Made by a program: the position numbers and the translations under genes. The notes under the pieces were generated by a model. That model was given only the letters and a program-made list of their open reading frames with translations. It ran no database searches and had not been told where the DNA came from. A DNA stretch of 64,000 nucleotides from Corynespora cassiicola (lineage: Eukaryota; Ascomycota; Dothideomycetes; Pleosporales; Corynesporascaceae), in contig JAEUWY010000008.1 in assembly GCA_022059125.1 (NCBI GenBank), forward strand, positions 1,612,001-1,676,000, written 5' to 3'. Shown piece after piece: positions 31,354 through 44,154 of this stretch. Within the stretch, counting starts at the first letter, position 1. Each line of letters opens with the position of its first letter.

Positions 31354-32042
31354 TCACACCACATTCTTCCTCAACCACTCCTCCCACTCCCCCACACCCC
31401 ACGAACTCGACACCTCCCCCGCCACAACCCCATCCAACAAGACCGTCGGCGTGACATGCACCCCGACCAACCTATTCGCCTTAACCTGCACCTTGATCTC
31501 CGCCGTAACCCCATTCCCACTATTCAAACTCCCATCCTCGGCCGGCTCCTCCCCAATCCTCAACAGCTCATACACCTTCTCCTCATCCACGCCCACACCC
31601 CCCGCGATCTTGGCCAGCCGCCGGTACGTCTCGTTCCGCGTCTCATTCACGACGCTCACGTCGAAGAAGTCTGCCTGGCGGGCGAAGAGCGCGGCGCTGT
31701 AGGGCCAGAAGGCGTCGGGGGAGAGCTTCTGCACGGCGAGGGCGGATTCGTGGACGAGGGTCGAGGACGGGTGCCAGGGCTGGATTTGCGGCCGGAAGAT
31801 GGTGACGAGGGAGGTGGCGTAGGTGGTGAGGAGCGTGTCGCGGAGCGGGGTCGTGTAGACGGTTTTGAAGAGTTTGGCGCTGAAGGGGCAGACGTAGTCG
31901 AGGTCTGAGGTGGGACGGGGGTTAGTTGGGAGAGGGGAGCGGGGAGGGAAGGAGACGTACAGAGTTCGAGCGTATGGACGGCTTTGGGTTGGATGGAGGT
32001 GGAGGCGAGCTTTTGGCCGGCAAACTTGGGGGCGAGGGCCAT
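31354..32042 (-). CDS. DsbA-like thioredoxin-fold protein with a CPFS motif
   Basis: Exons 31961-32042 and 31354-31904 (56-bp intron) give 210 residues. The first strand is followed by LYLDYVCPFSAKLF, the position of the CxxC motif in DsbA-like proteins; here the second Cys is Ser (C-P-F-S). The helical insert domain (SPDAFWPYSAALFARQADFF ... TYRRLAKIAGGVGVD) follows, then a VGVHVTPTVLLDGVVAGEV segment with the cis-Pro of thioredoxin folds. There is no signal peptide. With only one active-site Cys the protein cannot form the usual internal disulfide and could act as a monothiol oxidoreductase or a glutathione-dependent enzyme. The start is the ATG at 32042. Confidence 0.85.
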
Positions 32043-32812
32043 GGTCAATGTCTTGTCGTCAGTCTACCTGAGACGACTTCCTGGGAATTGGGGAGCTGCG
32101 GAAGCTGCGGAATACCAAGTAGAAGGTTGTCGTGGTTTCGCGGAGCGAGGGTGTCGAGGCTTGGGGGTTAAATTGATCGGTACAATCCTCAAGTTTATAT
32201 ACCTTTGTCAATTCAATCGCAAGAGCACGCAATTATGGAGGGGTATCTCCAGCTTATCGTGTTAGAATGATGACGAAAGCGGGGCGGGCCGAGCTGTCAG
32301 CTTCACGTGCAGGGATGCCCCGCTCAGAGGTGGAGAGCTTTTTGCTTTTGGCATCGTGAGTTTCCACGTCTTTTCGTTCCTTCACTTTTTTTCCAACATG
32401 GCCCTGTTTCACAATACGAAGCTCGGTAGTTGGAAGAGAAAAGGCATTAATTACCAATATGTGGAAGGATGCCCAAAGATGAGGCCCATTTACTTGTCGC
32501 AAAAAAATAGAAAGCAGGGAAGCCAAAGATATCGAGTATCGATAAAGAAAATACCCCCCTATAGCCACCCGTCGTCAACTGAACCATGTAACTGCGCCAA
32601 ACCTCTGTGTTCGTACCCTCCCTTGGTATTCATGCGAAGCAAATAGGCCTTGTGTACATCCAGAACCGAATGCCTGAACGAACATCCAACCCCAAGCATC
32701 CATCCACTTTTCATAAGAAAAAAAAATCATCCCGAACGCCTGGGTAGTCCTAATCATGCTGGAAACCTTCGCAAGATCGCACGCACATATCGAATAGATA
32801 CCACGGATCCAC
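32043..32812. other. Intergenic region between the DsbA-like gene and SIN3
   Basis: It is the promoter of the DsbA-like gene and the 3' flank of SIN3. It is relatively A/T-rich. No gene is supported. Confidence 0.5.
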
Positions 32813-35800
32813 CTATGAATCCGCCATCTCCACGTCGTCACCTGCAGCCTCCTCAGCTTGCCTAGCTTTCTCGAGATCCTGCTTGAAAGTCTGCTTGCGA
32901 GCATCGACCTCTTCTTTGCTGAGGTCTTTCATCCACTCGTTGTTGCGAACCAATAGCTCCTGGATACGTTCCCGCCTGGACTCATTAAGAGCCTTGTACT
33001 CGTCAGAGGGGTTGGGAGCGTTCTCGCCGACGCTAGCCCGAGCAGGATCTGGGTGGACAAAGTACTGTGCGCCACCCGTGCCATCCGGCTCCGTGGCGAT
33101 GAACTTCATAATGTACGCAGCCGGACTAATCGAGACAGTTATCTTGTCCATGGCATGAACACGGTCGAAACGGTCGTCTTCAGCGAGATCCTCAACCTTG
33201 GTGAAGCGGTTCTTCAGGTAGGGCCACTGCACGCGGCTGTAGTCCAACTCCTCGGTCGGCTCCACAGCCATGAAGGATGCAACGTAGCAGCGCCATCGCT
33301 TGACTCTGTCAAGATGGTTGAACTCAAAGGTGGGGTCATCCTTCTTGAACAGGCGCACAAACGACTCCCTCTTAGCAGGATCCTGGGCAGTAATGTAAGC
33401 GCCCACACGCCACATGAGAAAGAGCAACAAAACTTACATAAGTGATTCTGTATGTGTCGGCGTCCTTGGCGAACTTCTCGACTGCTTTACGATATGCAAT
33501 CTCGGCCTTGTGAGTGGTTGTGTCATTGACTCGGTCCTTCCTGAAAAGGTTGTAAATGTCCATTGTCTTGTCTTTGCTGTCATTGCTGACAACCGTCAGG
33601 GCAAATCGGACCAGGGCACTGATCAACCTGTCAAACGAGTACAGTTGCCATCCAACCTGGAGATAGTATCGGCGTAGTGTGTCCTCGATGGTGTTCATGT
33701 CGACATCGCCAATAATCTGCTCCTGCAGCAAATCGAGAATCTGCTGGTAGTAGTTGGCAGAAGACGAGGTATCTTTGAAGAAATCCGAGGGCTGCTTGTC
33801 CATCATCTTAAGTTCATGGGCAGGCTTCGGCTCCTTGGCGCGAGCAACGATTCTGCGCGTCTCCTCTTCGTTCTCCTTGAGCTTGAATAGACGCTCGTAC
33901 AAGTAGACGAACATCCGGAAGAAGCAGTAGATGTGAGGATTCGCGTACATGTTGTATTCGTTGCGTCGGTACGGCTCCTCATGGTCGATTTCGCGGTCTC
34001 CAAAGGCCGTAGGTTCGGTCGCGTACTCCACCCACTGGGCAGCCGGTCGTTCTTCGCGAGGGTTGGAATGAGAGCTCTCAGCAGCTGCCTCGTCCTCGAC
34101 AGCAGAAGTGACGTCGGGCGTGGTGTCTCGGCTAGCAGATTGAAGACTGTCTTCTTTCTCCTTCCGCTTGCCGCGAGGATCAAGAACACCACGTCGAAGA
34201 TCTCCCTTCTTCGGCTTCTGAGACCGCTGAGAAACGTCCTCGTCTGCACTAGGGGTATCTTCTCCAGACTCGTTGGTGGATGTATCGCGGGCAAGGCTTT
34301 GGACGCGCTGATCGAACTTGACCGGATCGATGCCGAAAAACAGCGGAACGAATTCCTTGATGAACGGAACGACCTTGGAGAAATCGGCCTGAGTGTTGTT
34401 CTCCGCATACGTAAGCATGAGGCGAGCGACGTCGAAAAGGACCTCTTCATCCTTGAACGGAAACATGAACTGATAGTCCGGTTGCGGGATTTCCTGAATC
34501 TCCTGCATTCGCTTCTGCTCTTCGTAACGAACCTGGATCTCGTTCAATAAAGACTTTGGCTGGAACTGACGCTTGTCCATTTGCTTAACCGAGAGGCTCT
34601 GGTGATCAAGAGACTTCCAGAAGATCTTCTGAGTCTGATCGCGCCAGACCTTCTCCCACTCGCGCTGGGCAGCCTTCCAGTCCTCGAGTTTGGCTTTCAG
34701 GCGGTGGAGAAGCACGGGTACCACGCTCCAGGGCATCTGGAAGAGCTCCTTGATGACATCCTTGCCCTTGTCGCGGCCGTAAATCTTCATTATGACACGC
34801 TTGTAGATCGTCTCGCTCTGACCTCCAAGACCGGGAGGAAGTTGGAAGTTGACTCGATCCTCAACCTTCATTGTAAGCAACTGGTTGGCGATGGGTTCGA
34901 GCTGCTGGATCGTGCGCTGGCAAGCCTCGATGTTGAAGTCGTAATCATGGCGCTCTTCTTCGATGCGGTGGAGACCCTCTTCGAACTGGTTCTTACGGTG
35001 AGCCACGAATCCAGAATCCTCCGATGCCCAAGTGGGATGCGAGGCCCACTCATCGTTCAATACAGACCGACAAAGCTCGTCACGTCCACTGCAAACCCGT
35101 TCACGCTCCCGCTTCGGAAGCAATCGATAGCTTGGACCCAAGCTACGACAGTTGGACAGCGAGACTCGTGAATTTACAGTGCGTGCACGTGTTTGCGATG
35201 GCTCTTCGTCTTCGCCCATGAATTTCTTGAACCAGGCAAATAACTCCTGATTGCCACCGATGAATGATTTAGCGCGCTCGAGTAGCAAAGTTTTGTCGAT
35301 CAGATCCTGGGAGTACAAGTTGCACAACTTTAGGAACTCGTTCATGGTATTCTTGTTGCCAATGAACTTCTTGACGCGGTCGAAGAAAGCAAGTTCGTCC
35401 TGGCTGGGCGTCGTGGTAGTCGTAGGTGGTAGAGGCTCCGGAAGAGCAGGCGTCAGTGTTGGTGACACAGGCGGACCATCTGCAACAATCGGTTGCTTTG
35501 CGCTATGACCAGTTTTGGCCCGCTTTGGATAGTTAGCATCTGTACAAACTGTTTGGACGCTTGAAGACAAAGATGAGAGCTTCCTCTTCTTGAATACGCT
35601 CGGAGGGGCCAGTGGTTTGGGAGTTGTTGCGCGCAAATTAGAGAGAAGTGGTTGAACGGCATGGAGCTTGACAGTAAGCAATGAGGCCGGGGCCTTATTG
35701 CTTCCAGCAACAGCCATCAGTAATGATGGGCTGGTTGAAGACGAAAATGGGCGATATTCGTTTGTGAAGTCTCATGGTCGTGCTTGGGCAGGAGAGGGGG

Positions 35801-38323
35801 TGTTGAACATGAAGGAGGCCCGTGCTCAATCGGCAAACGGACGGACTGAGCGTACCACGAAGAACCTTGAAGCAAAAAAAGATGGAAATATCGCACGTAC
35901 CTTATTGATGTTGCCTTGGCCATATGCACCGCGCATATTTGAAGTGGAGACATCCTGAGGCATTGGAGCAGGGGCGGCTGCAGGTGCGACACCGGCTGGG
36001 CCTTGACGCTCGCCGCGCTTCCGCTTGTTGTCTCGGTTCGCAGTAGGCGTGGGTGCGAAGTTGCCCATCGGTGGCAAACGTGAAGTATCAGCACGAGGTG
36101 TCTGCTGGTGAGTTGGTGCCGGGCCATATGCGGCATCTCCGCGCACATTGCTGAGCATGACAGCATCCTCAGCGGCATGCCTAGCAGCTTGTTGAGCGCG
36201 GTGTTGAGCAGCAGATTCTGGTAGGAACTGTTTGAAATCTTCCAGGAGATCAGGTGCTGCGCTGAAGAGACTCGTAACTTGGGCGTATACGTCCTGGATG
36301 GGCTTTGACTCTCGCTGGTAAGTCTGCAGGATCTCTAGGAACTGCTTGTAGATGTCTGGCTGGCCAGAATATCGGTTCTAGGAGAAACAGTCAGTCAAGT
36401 CGGTCACGATTGGATAGATTATGTTCTTACCTTAATCTTATTGACATAGCTGATCGCATGGTTGAACTCAACGGGTCCACGCTTCTCAGATCCGACTCCG
36501 CCCACCAGAGCACTCTGGTTAGCAACGCCCAGTCCCTGACCTGGAAGTGGCGCAGCCTCACCACCTGGCGACATCATCGGGCGGCCAGTAGCAGCAGACA
36601 CGGCGTTCTGCAGCTGAGAAACTCCGCGTTGTTCTTGTTGGTGGGCGAGTGCCGCAGCATTTGCAGCAGCCTCAGGGTGAGGTCGGTTGGTGACTTCAGG
36701 AGACAGGGGCGCGGGGCCGGGTTGTCCCTGTTGGGGTCCGAACAGGGCCTGTCCAAGGTTGCGGGTGTTGGGAGAGAACATTGTCTCTTGCGCTTCGGGA
36801 CCTTGGGGCCTGCCCTGCTGTGGCCAATGCCGGTTCTGAGCCGGTTCATAATATGGGCTTTCATTCATGGCAGCAGCGTTGCCATTCACAGCAGCGCTAC
36901 GGGGTGGCGACAGTGGCCTCGGGGCAGGCATGGTAGAAACCATGGTTCCCATGGGTGTCGTGACCCTGATCGCATTCGGATCACCGTTCGTTCCACACTC
37001 AATCTTGTATCCTGGGGGTAGGAACGTGTTGAAGCCTTGGATGAGGTTGGGGTTTCCCGCGAACAGGGTCGAGACCCGTTCGATAACGCCTGGGGTATCG
37101 ATTGCGCCACTCTTGAAGTCTTTCATGATGTCCAAAAACCTGTTGTAGACATCAGGGTGGTCTGCGAATTGAACCTTGACTTGGTCGAGGTAACTCAGCG
37201 CGTCCTTCAGGGCGACTTGTGAGCAGAAGCTAGATGACGTAGCGGGGTGACTTACGTTGAGAATAGGCTGCTGGCCCTGACCCATACCTATAGCTCCCGG
37301 CGGGCCTCCGAAAGGCATCAGCATGGACTGCTGAGGCGGGGGCTGCACTGCATGCTGCATCCTGGGTGTGGTTTCGCCCTGCTGAGGCTGGCCATTGCTG
37401 TACATGGCGCCGCCTTGCGCATTCGCACCATTCATAGGTGCCGAAATGGCCGCTGGGCCGGCCAAGGGTCCCGACTGTCCGAGAAGTCCGTTAGGGCCAT
37501 GAATTGTTCGTGTGGAGGGGGCAACTGCTACAGGTTGGTGGATCTGCATGGGGCCCGAGTGGTTCTCGTGCGCCGCCTGCTCGTGCTGCTGACGCTCACG
37601 GTGCTCGCGCTCCCGCTGCTCGGCTTCGCGCTTCGCGAGTTCCTCCTGTTGCGCAGCATGCTGGGCATGTGACTCCATAAGCTCCCTCTCTCGTGTTTCC
37701 CGCTCACGCAGTTCGCGCTCCCTGTCCAAATTCTGTTGATTCGACGCTTGTGGGTGTGGCTGCTGGAGCGTTTGCGAGATGCCGGGAAGGGAGTAGGGAG
37801 GTCCTTGTGGGGTGCCCTGATGGCTCTGGGGGCCAGGTCCCGACTCTGACGAGGGAGGCTTCTGGGCCGCCTGGTGGGGTGAAGCCTGGGGAGGCTGTCC
37901 AGCCAGACCAGAGAGACCAGGAAGATTTTGGTTATGGGGGTTGGCTGCGTTTGAGGAGTAGAATGGGCCACCTGGGTATGCGTGAACATGATGAAGACTG
38001 CCCGGTTGCCAGTGCCACGTACCTGATGGTGGGGGCAACACAGGTCCCGTTCCCTGGGCTGGCGATGCGTGGGAGGAAGCCTGTTGACTCGCATTGCTTG
38101 ATCTTTTGACACTCATAGGGTCAGCATAGGCTTCGTCGCAAGGAGGGGTGGCGGCCCGTTCTGCGGCTGGTGTGTCCATGGCAGGCCGGTGTCGCAAGGA
38201 GAGAACATACCCGAAGTTGCCCAACGGTCGCGGGCCCTGGCCCTGACCTTGGTCTGTTTGCTGCTGGCCAGCACCTGACATGGGCTGCGACGGCTGCCAC
38301 CCGTCGCGCGGCTGTGGATTCAT
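32813..38323 (-). CDS. SIN3: SIN3, scaffold of the Rpd3/Sin3 histone deacetylase complex
   Basis: Exons 37256-38323, 36431-37204, 35901-36377, 33438-35522 and 32813-33382, all joined in phase 0, give 1657 residues. The N-terminus is rich in Gln, Pro and His with a charged [15 protein letters not shown] coiled region. PAH1 ([20 protein letters not shown], about 357-425) starts at a splice junction; PAH2 ([17 protein letters not shown], about 600-665) spans one; PAH3 ([20 protein letters not shown]) lies near 815-880. The HDAC-interaction domain follows ([33 protein letters not shown]), then the C-terminal Sin3 domain (YADPHIY-like [21 protein letters not shown]). Intron 35523-35900 is 378 bp, long for this window. 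The N-terminal 200 residues may hold further short introns that do not break the frame. Confidence 0.93.
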
Positions 38324-39582
38324 CTCGGCTTTATAGCTGTTGGTCGGCTTTAAGCGTGTGGACGGCGGCAAGAGGGCAGACGCGTTCGCGCACGAAGATT
38401 CGTGTCAAAGCTCGCCGGAGCTCATGAAGAGCTTCAACCGAGGTGCGATGGTCCGCAGAGCGTGTGGTGTCGATCCTGGACAGGCACAGGGCCGGTCGGC
38501 GCTGCTGAGGAGTAGCAGAGCAGCTCAAGCTGCGCTGGCAGTCACCGTGCGCGAGAAAAGCACCGAAATCGAGCACAATGAAGCGGCAAAGGCACGCGGA
38601 AGAGTGATGCGACTCCTGCTGAGGGGTGTGCGGGTGCCCAGGCGCAGTGACGGTGATGGAAACGAGGGTGTGATGAGGGAGCTGGATTTAGTCCAGGGTC
38701 GCGCTCTCTTCGGTTCGGAGCGGAGGAACCTTTCGGATGCTTGGGCACGCTGCAGGGCGCCACTTGAGCCACTTGCGCGCCACGTTCTCGTCACATTACG
38801 GGCCGAAGACCGGCGCCTAGTCCTCGCGAGAAGATGACCAGAGCCGATGCAACGCGCAAACGCATCGCTGCGGGTGCTCGCTGGAGCGCATTGTGCGACT
38901 ATCACGCTGAGGAATCGTGTGGTGCATCACGCGCATGGCTTCTACCTAGGTACCTGTCTTGAACGCCAGCCCCATTGCTTCTGCCCATCAAAAAAGCCCC
39001 TGCAGCGAATAGGAGAGGGGTCTTATGCGATGACGAAAGCCGGATAAGGCTCTTTACAAAAATTGATGGTGGATAAGTGGAGAGGCGGTGACAGTCCCAA
39101 CACTGCGGCTGTACTCCCCAGGCCATTCTCAGCCTCTTCCTGGGGCATCCGCCGAATGGACGCCTCTATTGTCGTCGAGGGGTCTCCTCGACTTCAAGAC
39201 GCCGCTGCGGGGCTTACCTTCTCAGGGGTTGTTGCGTGAAAGTGCTTGGAGGCCGTGATGGAGACTTGCAGACCTGCATGTCGTCATAGAAATCCCATAG
39301 TCCGCCCAGGGAATTGTCCCCCCCTTCCGCGATTCGTGCGTTGGCTACGAGGCGCACTTCATTTAAAGACCTCATTTCCTTGTCTTGGCATCACACCACC
39401 TCGGATACGCAATTGAAGCTTCAAGGAATGTATTGCAGTTAAGTGTCTCCGGGACTAGCACCCATCGATATCATGAAAAAAAAGAACCACTACAGATGGG
39501 TCTTTGAACTCCACAAACGCCTGCTATCATGTGTGGGAATAATTTCACATCAGCGTATACCGTCTCAACACATGCCGAGCCC
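38324..39582. other. SIN3 promoter and beta-glucosidase 3' flank
   Basis: The region 38324-38840 is GC-rich and probably a long SIN3 leader. The rest shows no gene. Confidence 0.5.
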
Positions 39583-42500
39583 TTAGAAAATCCACTGGAA
39601 CGATTCCTTCACCTCAAAACTGAGTTTAGCCCTGTGAATCGTCAGTCTAGTCCCATGTCTGTCGTCGGTTTTCAAGAGAAAGGGAACGTACCTGATATCA
39701 GCGCTCGAAGCTCCAATGAGTACATCGAACACACCCTCCTCCGCAATCCAGGCACCGTTCTGACCCAACGAGGTATCAAAGTATCCGACAGAGTACTTGT
39801 TAAGCTTCAATGTGACATTCTTTGTCTCTCCGGGCTGTAGGAACACCTTCCCAAAGGCCTGCAGCTCCTTCTCCGGCCTGGGAAGTGTCGACTTGACGTC
39901 CTTGACATAGGCTTGCACAATCTCCGGGGCGGCCGCCGAGCCTGTGTTGGTAACTGGAACGGTAACGGTGATTCCTTGAGCTTCCGACAACACGTTGGAG
40001 TTTACCGAGGGCGTGCCGTATTCGAAAGTCGTGTAGGTCAGGCCGTGGCCAAAGGGGAAGAGAGGTGCAATCTTTGATCGCTCGTAATGCCTGTAACCAA
40101 TGTAGATTCCTTCGCCATAGACCGTCTTCAAGTTCTCTCCAGGCCAGTTGTGGTAAGCTGGGTTGTCCTCGATGCGTGCTGGGAAGGTGGTAGGCAGCTT
40201 GCCACTAGGTGTCGCGTTGCCCAGGAGAACATCTGCAAGTGCATTTCCAGCCTCTTGTCCCTGGTACCAGGCTTGAAGAATAGCTGGCGTACGAGGTTCC
40301 CAAGGCATAGTCACAGGAGTACCTGACTGGTTTACAACAACAGTACGGGGGTTTGCAGCAACCACAGCCTCGATGAGGCGATCCTGGGAGCCATCCTTGG
40401 GCAGGTCCATTGTCTGCCTGTCATAGCCCTCTGACTCCCACTCAGCATCGAGGCCAACGACAACGACCGCAACATCAGCCTCCCTGGCTACATCGGCCGC
40501 TTCTTGGAGACGATCAATCTTATCTTCCTCTTGATATCCGATGCGGCAGCCACCGTAGTCGTGCCGACGCCCAATAATTGAAACCTTGGAAGCTGGTCGT
40601 ACCTCGTTCGTGCTTTCAATGAGAATCTCCACAGGCTTACCCTCATCGAGATAGATTGTCTTCAGAACGTCCTCGGAGGCGGAGAACATGGCCTCGCCCT
40701 CATCAACCCAGTCCCAATTATTGATAAAGAGCTCGCCATTGATGTAGAACCTACCAGGGCCCACAGAGGCAAAGCTGAACATGTGGTTTCCACTCGACTT
40801 GGGCGTAACAGTGGTCTTGACCTTGAACGAATAGGCAGGAAGGACGTCCTTTGGTGCAGAGTCCCAGAGCCAAAGATCGGTGCTGACTTTGTGTTGAACA
40901 ATAGCGGGCTCACCCTTGAATCGATCTCCGTAGTAGTATTCTAGACGAACGCCCTGCTCGCCGTTTGGTGCAGTGCAAAATGGAGTTGCCAGTGGTAGCC
41001 ATTTCGAACTGTCGCAGCCTTGCGCAAAGGTAATTTCCCCGTCAAATCGGGATCTAATACCGTCCCATGGGCTAACCTTGTAGTAAGGGTTCAATCCAGC
41101 GCTTCCGCCACCGCTCACGATAGCGCGCTTGACGTTGGGCCCGATTAGTGCAATCTTCTTGGCATCTCGAATCGGAAGGACATTGTTTTCATTCTTCAAC
41201 AAAGTCAAACCTTCGATACCAGCTTGGTGAATCAAGTCGCTAGTTGCGGTGTTATCAATAGATTTCTCGGGTGGCTCCGGTGTGTGATCACTCAATCCCC
41301 TCGTTCGGTCGACAAGGTACAGCACGTTGCCAGCTGCTCGTTCAATATCGTCACGGGTGATCTCACCCTTTTCAAGAGATTCTAGTACTTGATCAAGCTT
41401 GCGCCACTTGGTAGGTCCCGGCATTTCAATATCGACGCCTGCTTTGATAGAAGGTCCGGTAGCGTAAGTTCCAGTCCAGTCAGAAATCACAGCTCCCTCC
41501 CAGCCCCACTCCCCACGGAGGATCTCCTTGAGTGAGTGCTCATATTCATCTGCATGAATGCCGTTGACTAGGTTGTACGCGCTCATAAGAGCCCAAGGTG
41601 AGGCTTCACGAACGGCAATCTCGAATGGCTTAAGGTAGATTTCCCTTAGAGGGCGCTCCTCAATGACGGCATTGTATGCTTGTCGCTCCGTCTCTTGCTC
41701 GTTTCCGAGAAAGTGCTTGATGGTGGCGGCAATTCCCTTACTCTGGAGTCCACGGATGTAGGAAGCGGCCAACTTTCCAGTGAGATAAGGGTCCTCCGAG
41801 TAGGATTCAAAGTTTCGTCCGCCAAGGGGAGAGCGGTGCATGCAAACTGTAGGGGCCAACAGAACATGTGCGCCACGTGCCTTGGTTTCGTCTCCGAGGG
41901 TACGGCCAATCCTTTCCATCAAGTCCAGATTCCATGTGGAGGCCATTGAGATACCGCAAGGGAACAGTGCAGCCTAGGTGCATTAGCGATGGTCGCATGA
42001 CAGTGCCAAGCCGGAGCACTTACGGGTGTGCCGTTAGTGAAGAACTCGCCACGAGCGCCATTTGGTCCGTCGGTAGTCTTGATGGAGGGCACTCCCTTCT
42101 CAGGAATGGGCATAGAACGCCAAAAGTCGGCTCCGGCGAGGAGGGAAATCTAAACGTGTCAGCATTTGGAGCCGAGCGATAAACCTCGTAATAAAAAGGC
42201 TTCTATTGCATGAGAACGACCATGTGGAGGTGTAAGATGATGTGATTGAACCAGAAAAGGGATAATAATAATAGAGATGAAGGAATACATGAGAAAGGTC
42301 TCGTGGCTTTTCTGGGCGGCTATCGGAAGAAAAGAGTACAATTCTAGAACAGACGGTGCAGTTGCCAATAGCGTGAGGCACTGCATGCAGGACTGGGGTG
42401 GAAGGCAGCATTACAGGCTCATTTAGTGATAATCCACGGATCCTTTCGAGCACGTGTTCGAAGATGGAGGAATGCCCAGACACTTTTCGACATTAGAGAA

Positions 42501-42752
42501 AGGACCTACCTGCTCTTCCAGGGTCAGTCTGGCGGCCAGCTCCCGGGCCTTGTCGTCTGGCCTCTCGAGTGCAAAGATCTTCTTGCCAGTCATGTTTTCG
42601 ACGTCGGCTGGCGACTTCTCGTCTGGGGTGGTAGCGGGAGTGAGGATCGGAGTGGAGACGATGGGCTGCACTTGGATGGCAGCTTGCTTTATATCGATGT
42701 GCTTAATGTCTCCCTCTGTGGGGCTAGGGATGGCCAGGTCTATGTTGGACAT
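39583..42752 (-). CDS. GH3 beta-glucosidase with PA14 insert, no signal peptide
   Basis: Exons 42510-42752, 42024-42149, 39692-41973 and 39583-39631 give 899 residues. An unusual, probably disordered N-terminus of about 60 residues precedes LTLEEQISLLAGADFWRS, the normal start of this subfamily. The GH3 N-domain shows TTDGPNGARG, HVLLAPTVCMHRSPLGGRNF, IKHFLGNEQETERQ and the nucleophile Asp in AVISDWTGTY. A PA14 domain (RLEYYYGDRFKG to IESTNE) is inserted in the C-domain, as in cellobiose/gentiobiose-type GH3 enzymes, and the fibronectin-like domain ends in FEVKESFQWIF. There is no leader peptide, so the enzyme is likely intracellular. The first intron (42150-42509) is 360 bp; the last (39632-39691) is 60 bp with no stop, so unspliced RNA would still read to the same end. 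Confidence 0.93.
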
Positions 42753-44154
42753 GATCAATCAGGCACGATTAATCTTCGGGGATCGGAGTGTCTGGACGAG
42801 ATCCGCGCTCTCGCCACGCAACAAAGCGTTATATCGACCAAGAAAAGAGCGGTAGGGTGAATGGTGGAAAGAAAGAAAAGTGATGGAATCAGAAAACGGA
42901 GGAGCAATTGAAGTATATTGTCATCTTTTAGTACCGGGGCAGTTCCACACGACTATCAACCCACGCATGGCGGTTAACAGCGTGGAGCCAGAGGTGTCGA
43001 ATATCCGGTTGTATTGGGAACAAGCCTTGTACCTAGTGACGGCTCGCAGGCACTTCTCAGATCGACGCCTGGGTGTCATTGGCCGGTAGGACGGTAATGT
43101 ACCGAAGAACACGCGGACGCGCCGCGAAAGCGGGCCCAGAGAGGCTCTCAATTCACTCAATCTAGATCGATGCGTGCCAGGCTTGACTGTGGCGAAACCC
43201 AAAGACAACGACGCGCCGTGGACCATGCTCAATGCCCGCGCGCTCCCGTTGAGCTGCCAGTCTTAGGTGAGTCTATGCACCACAATTGCCGCGAAATGCA
43301 GCCAAAAGGCATTGATGGCATGCAGATGGGGCCAGCCAGCGCAGGAAGCACCATGGTCTCCCCACCGCCATGGTAAGCCGCCATGGCTCTGATTCGCCAG
43401 CCAGTGGGAAATGGCAGACGGTGATAGCGGTCCTGAACTGCGAGCCGGGGACGGATGCTCCGGGGCTAGTCTGGAAGACAAGAGAGGAACTTCCGGGCTG
43501 CAGGTCGAATGGCCCAGTGGGCATCTGCAAGCAGCTGATGGTCGGATAAATTTTTGTGAGAGTCGTGTTGGCAAGGGCGTTGGCGTCGGAGGGGCGGGAG
43601 CAACGCGGCTCGTGCGGGCCTGCATTCCGAGGGCACTGGGGCGGAGGAAGACAACGTGACTTGGTGCCGGCCCGCCAAGTGCGTCTTGATTGGCAATCTA
43701 TGTCGAACGAGCAAGACTCCAGACATCGTCCCGCAACCTGCGTGCCGCTGCTGCTCCGTGGTCGAGCCTCCCCGCCCATGCCTCACAATGCCTTGCCCGT
43801 GCCCAGGTGCGGCGGCGATCATCACATGCAGCATCACGGCATCAACCCAGCGGTCTTGGAACTCAACTTGAAAAGTATAGCAGAATCTCAACTGTCTATC
43901 GCGCCGATGCTCCATTCGCTTCATCAGAAACCGGATCACCGATGTCACTCGCCGAAAGTCGGTATCGGCTCAGCTGCCTCTCTCCTCCGCCCATCTAGCC
44001 AGCGTGATCAACTTTTAATCAGGGGAGTACTTCGCTAGGGATGACCAAATCTCCTACCCCTCAGACGCGACCGCCCATGCAGTCCGGTACACACAATGGC
44101 TCAGGCCGTGGGGGGGCCCCATTGGCCCTTCAGGCTTGACGATATCGTCTTCAA
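42753..44154. other. Beta-glucosidase promoter and MYO1 3' flank
   Basis: 1.4 kb. ORFs up to 168 codons occur on both strands at 43270-44040 but overlap one another and show no domain, so I do not call a gene. Confidence 0.5.

Noticed and set aside
38340..38837. A 165-codon plus-strand ORF divergent from SIN3
   Set aside because: Arg/Ala-rich, no domain, and located in what is probably the SIN3 leader or promoter.
43273..44038. Overlapping ORFs on both strands between the beta-glucosidase and MYO1
   Set aside because: They lie on each other in opposite frames and show no conserved motif.
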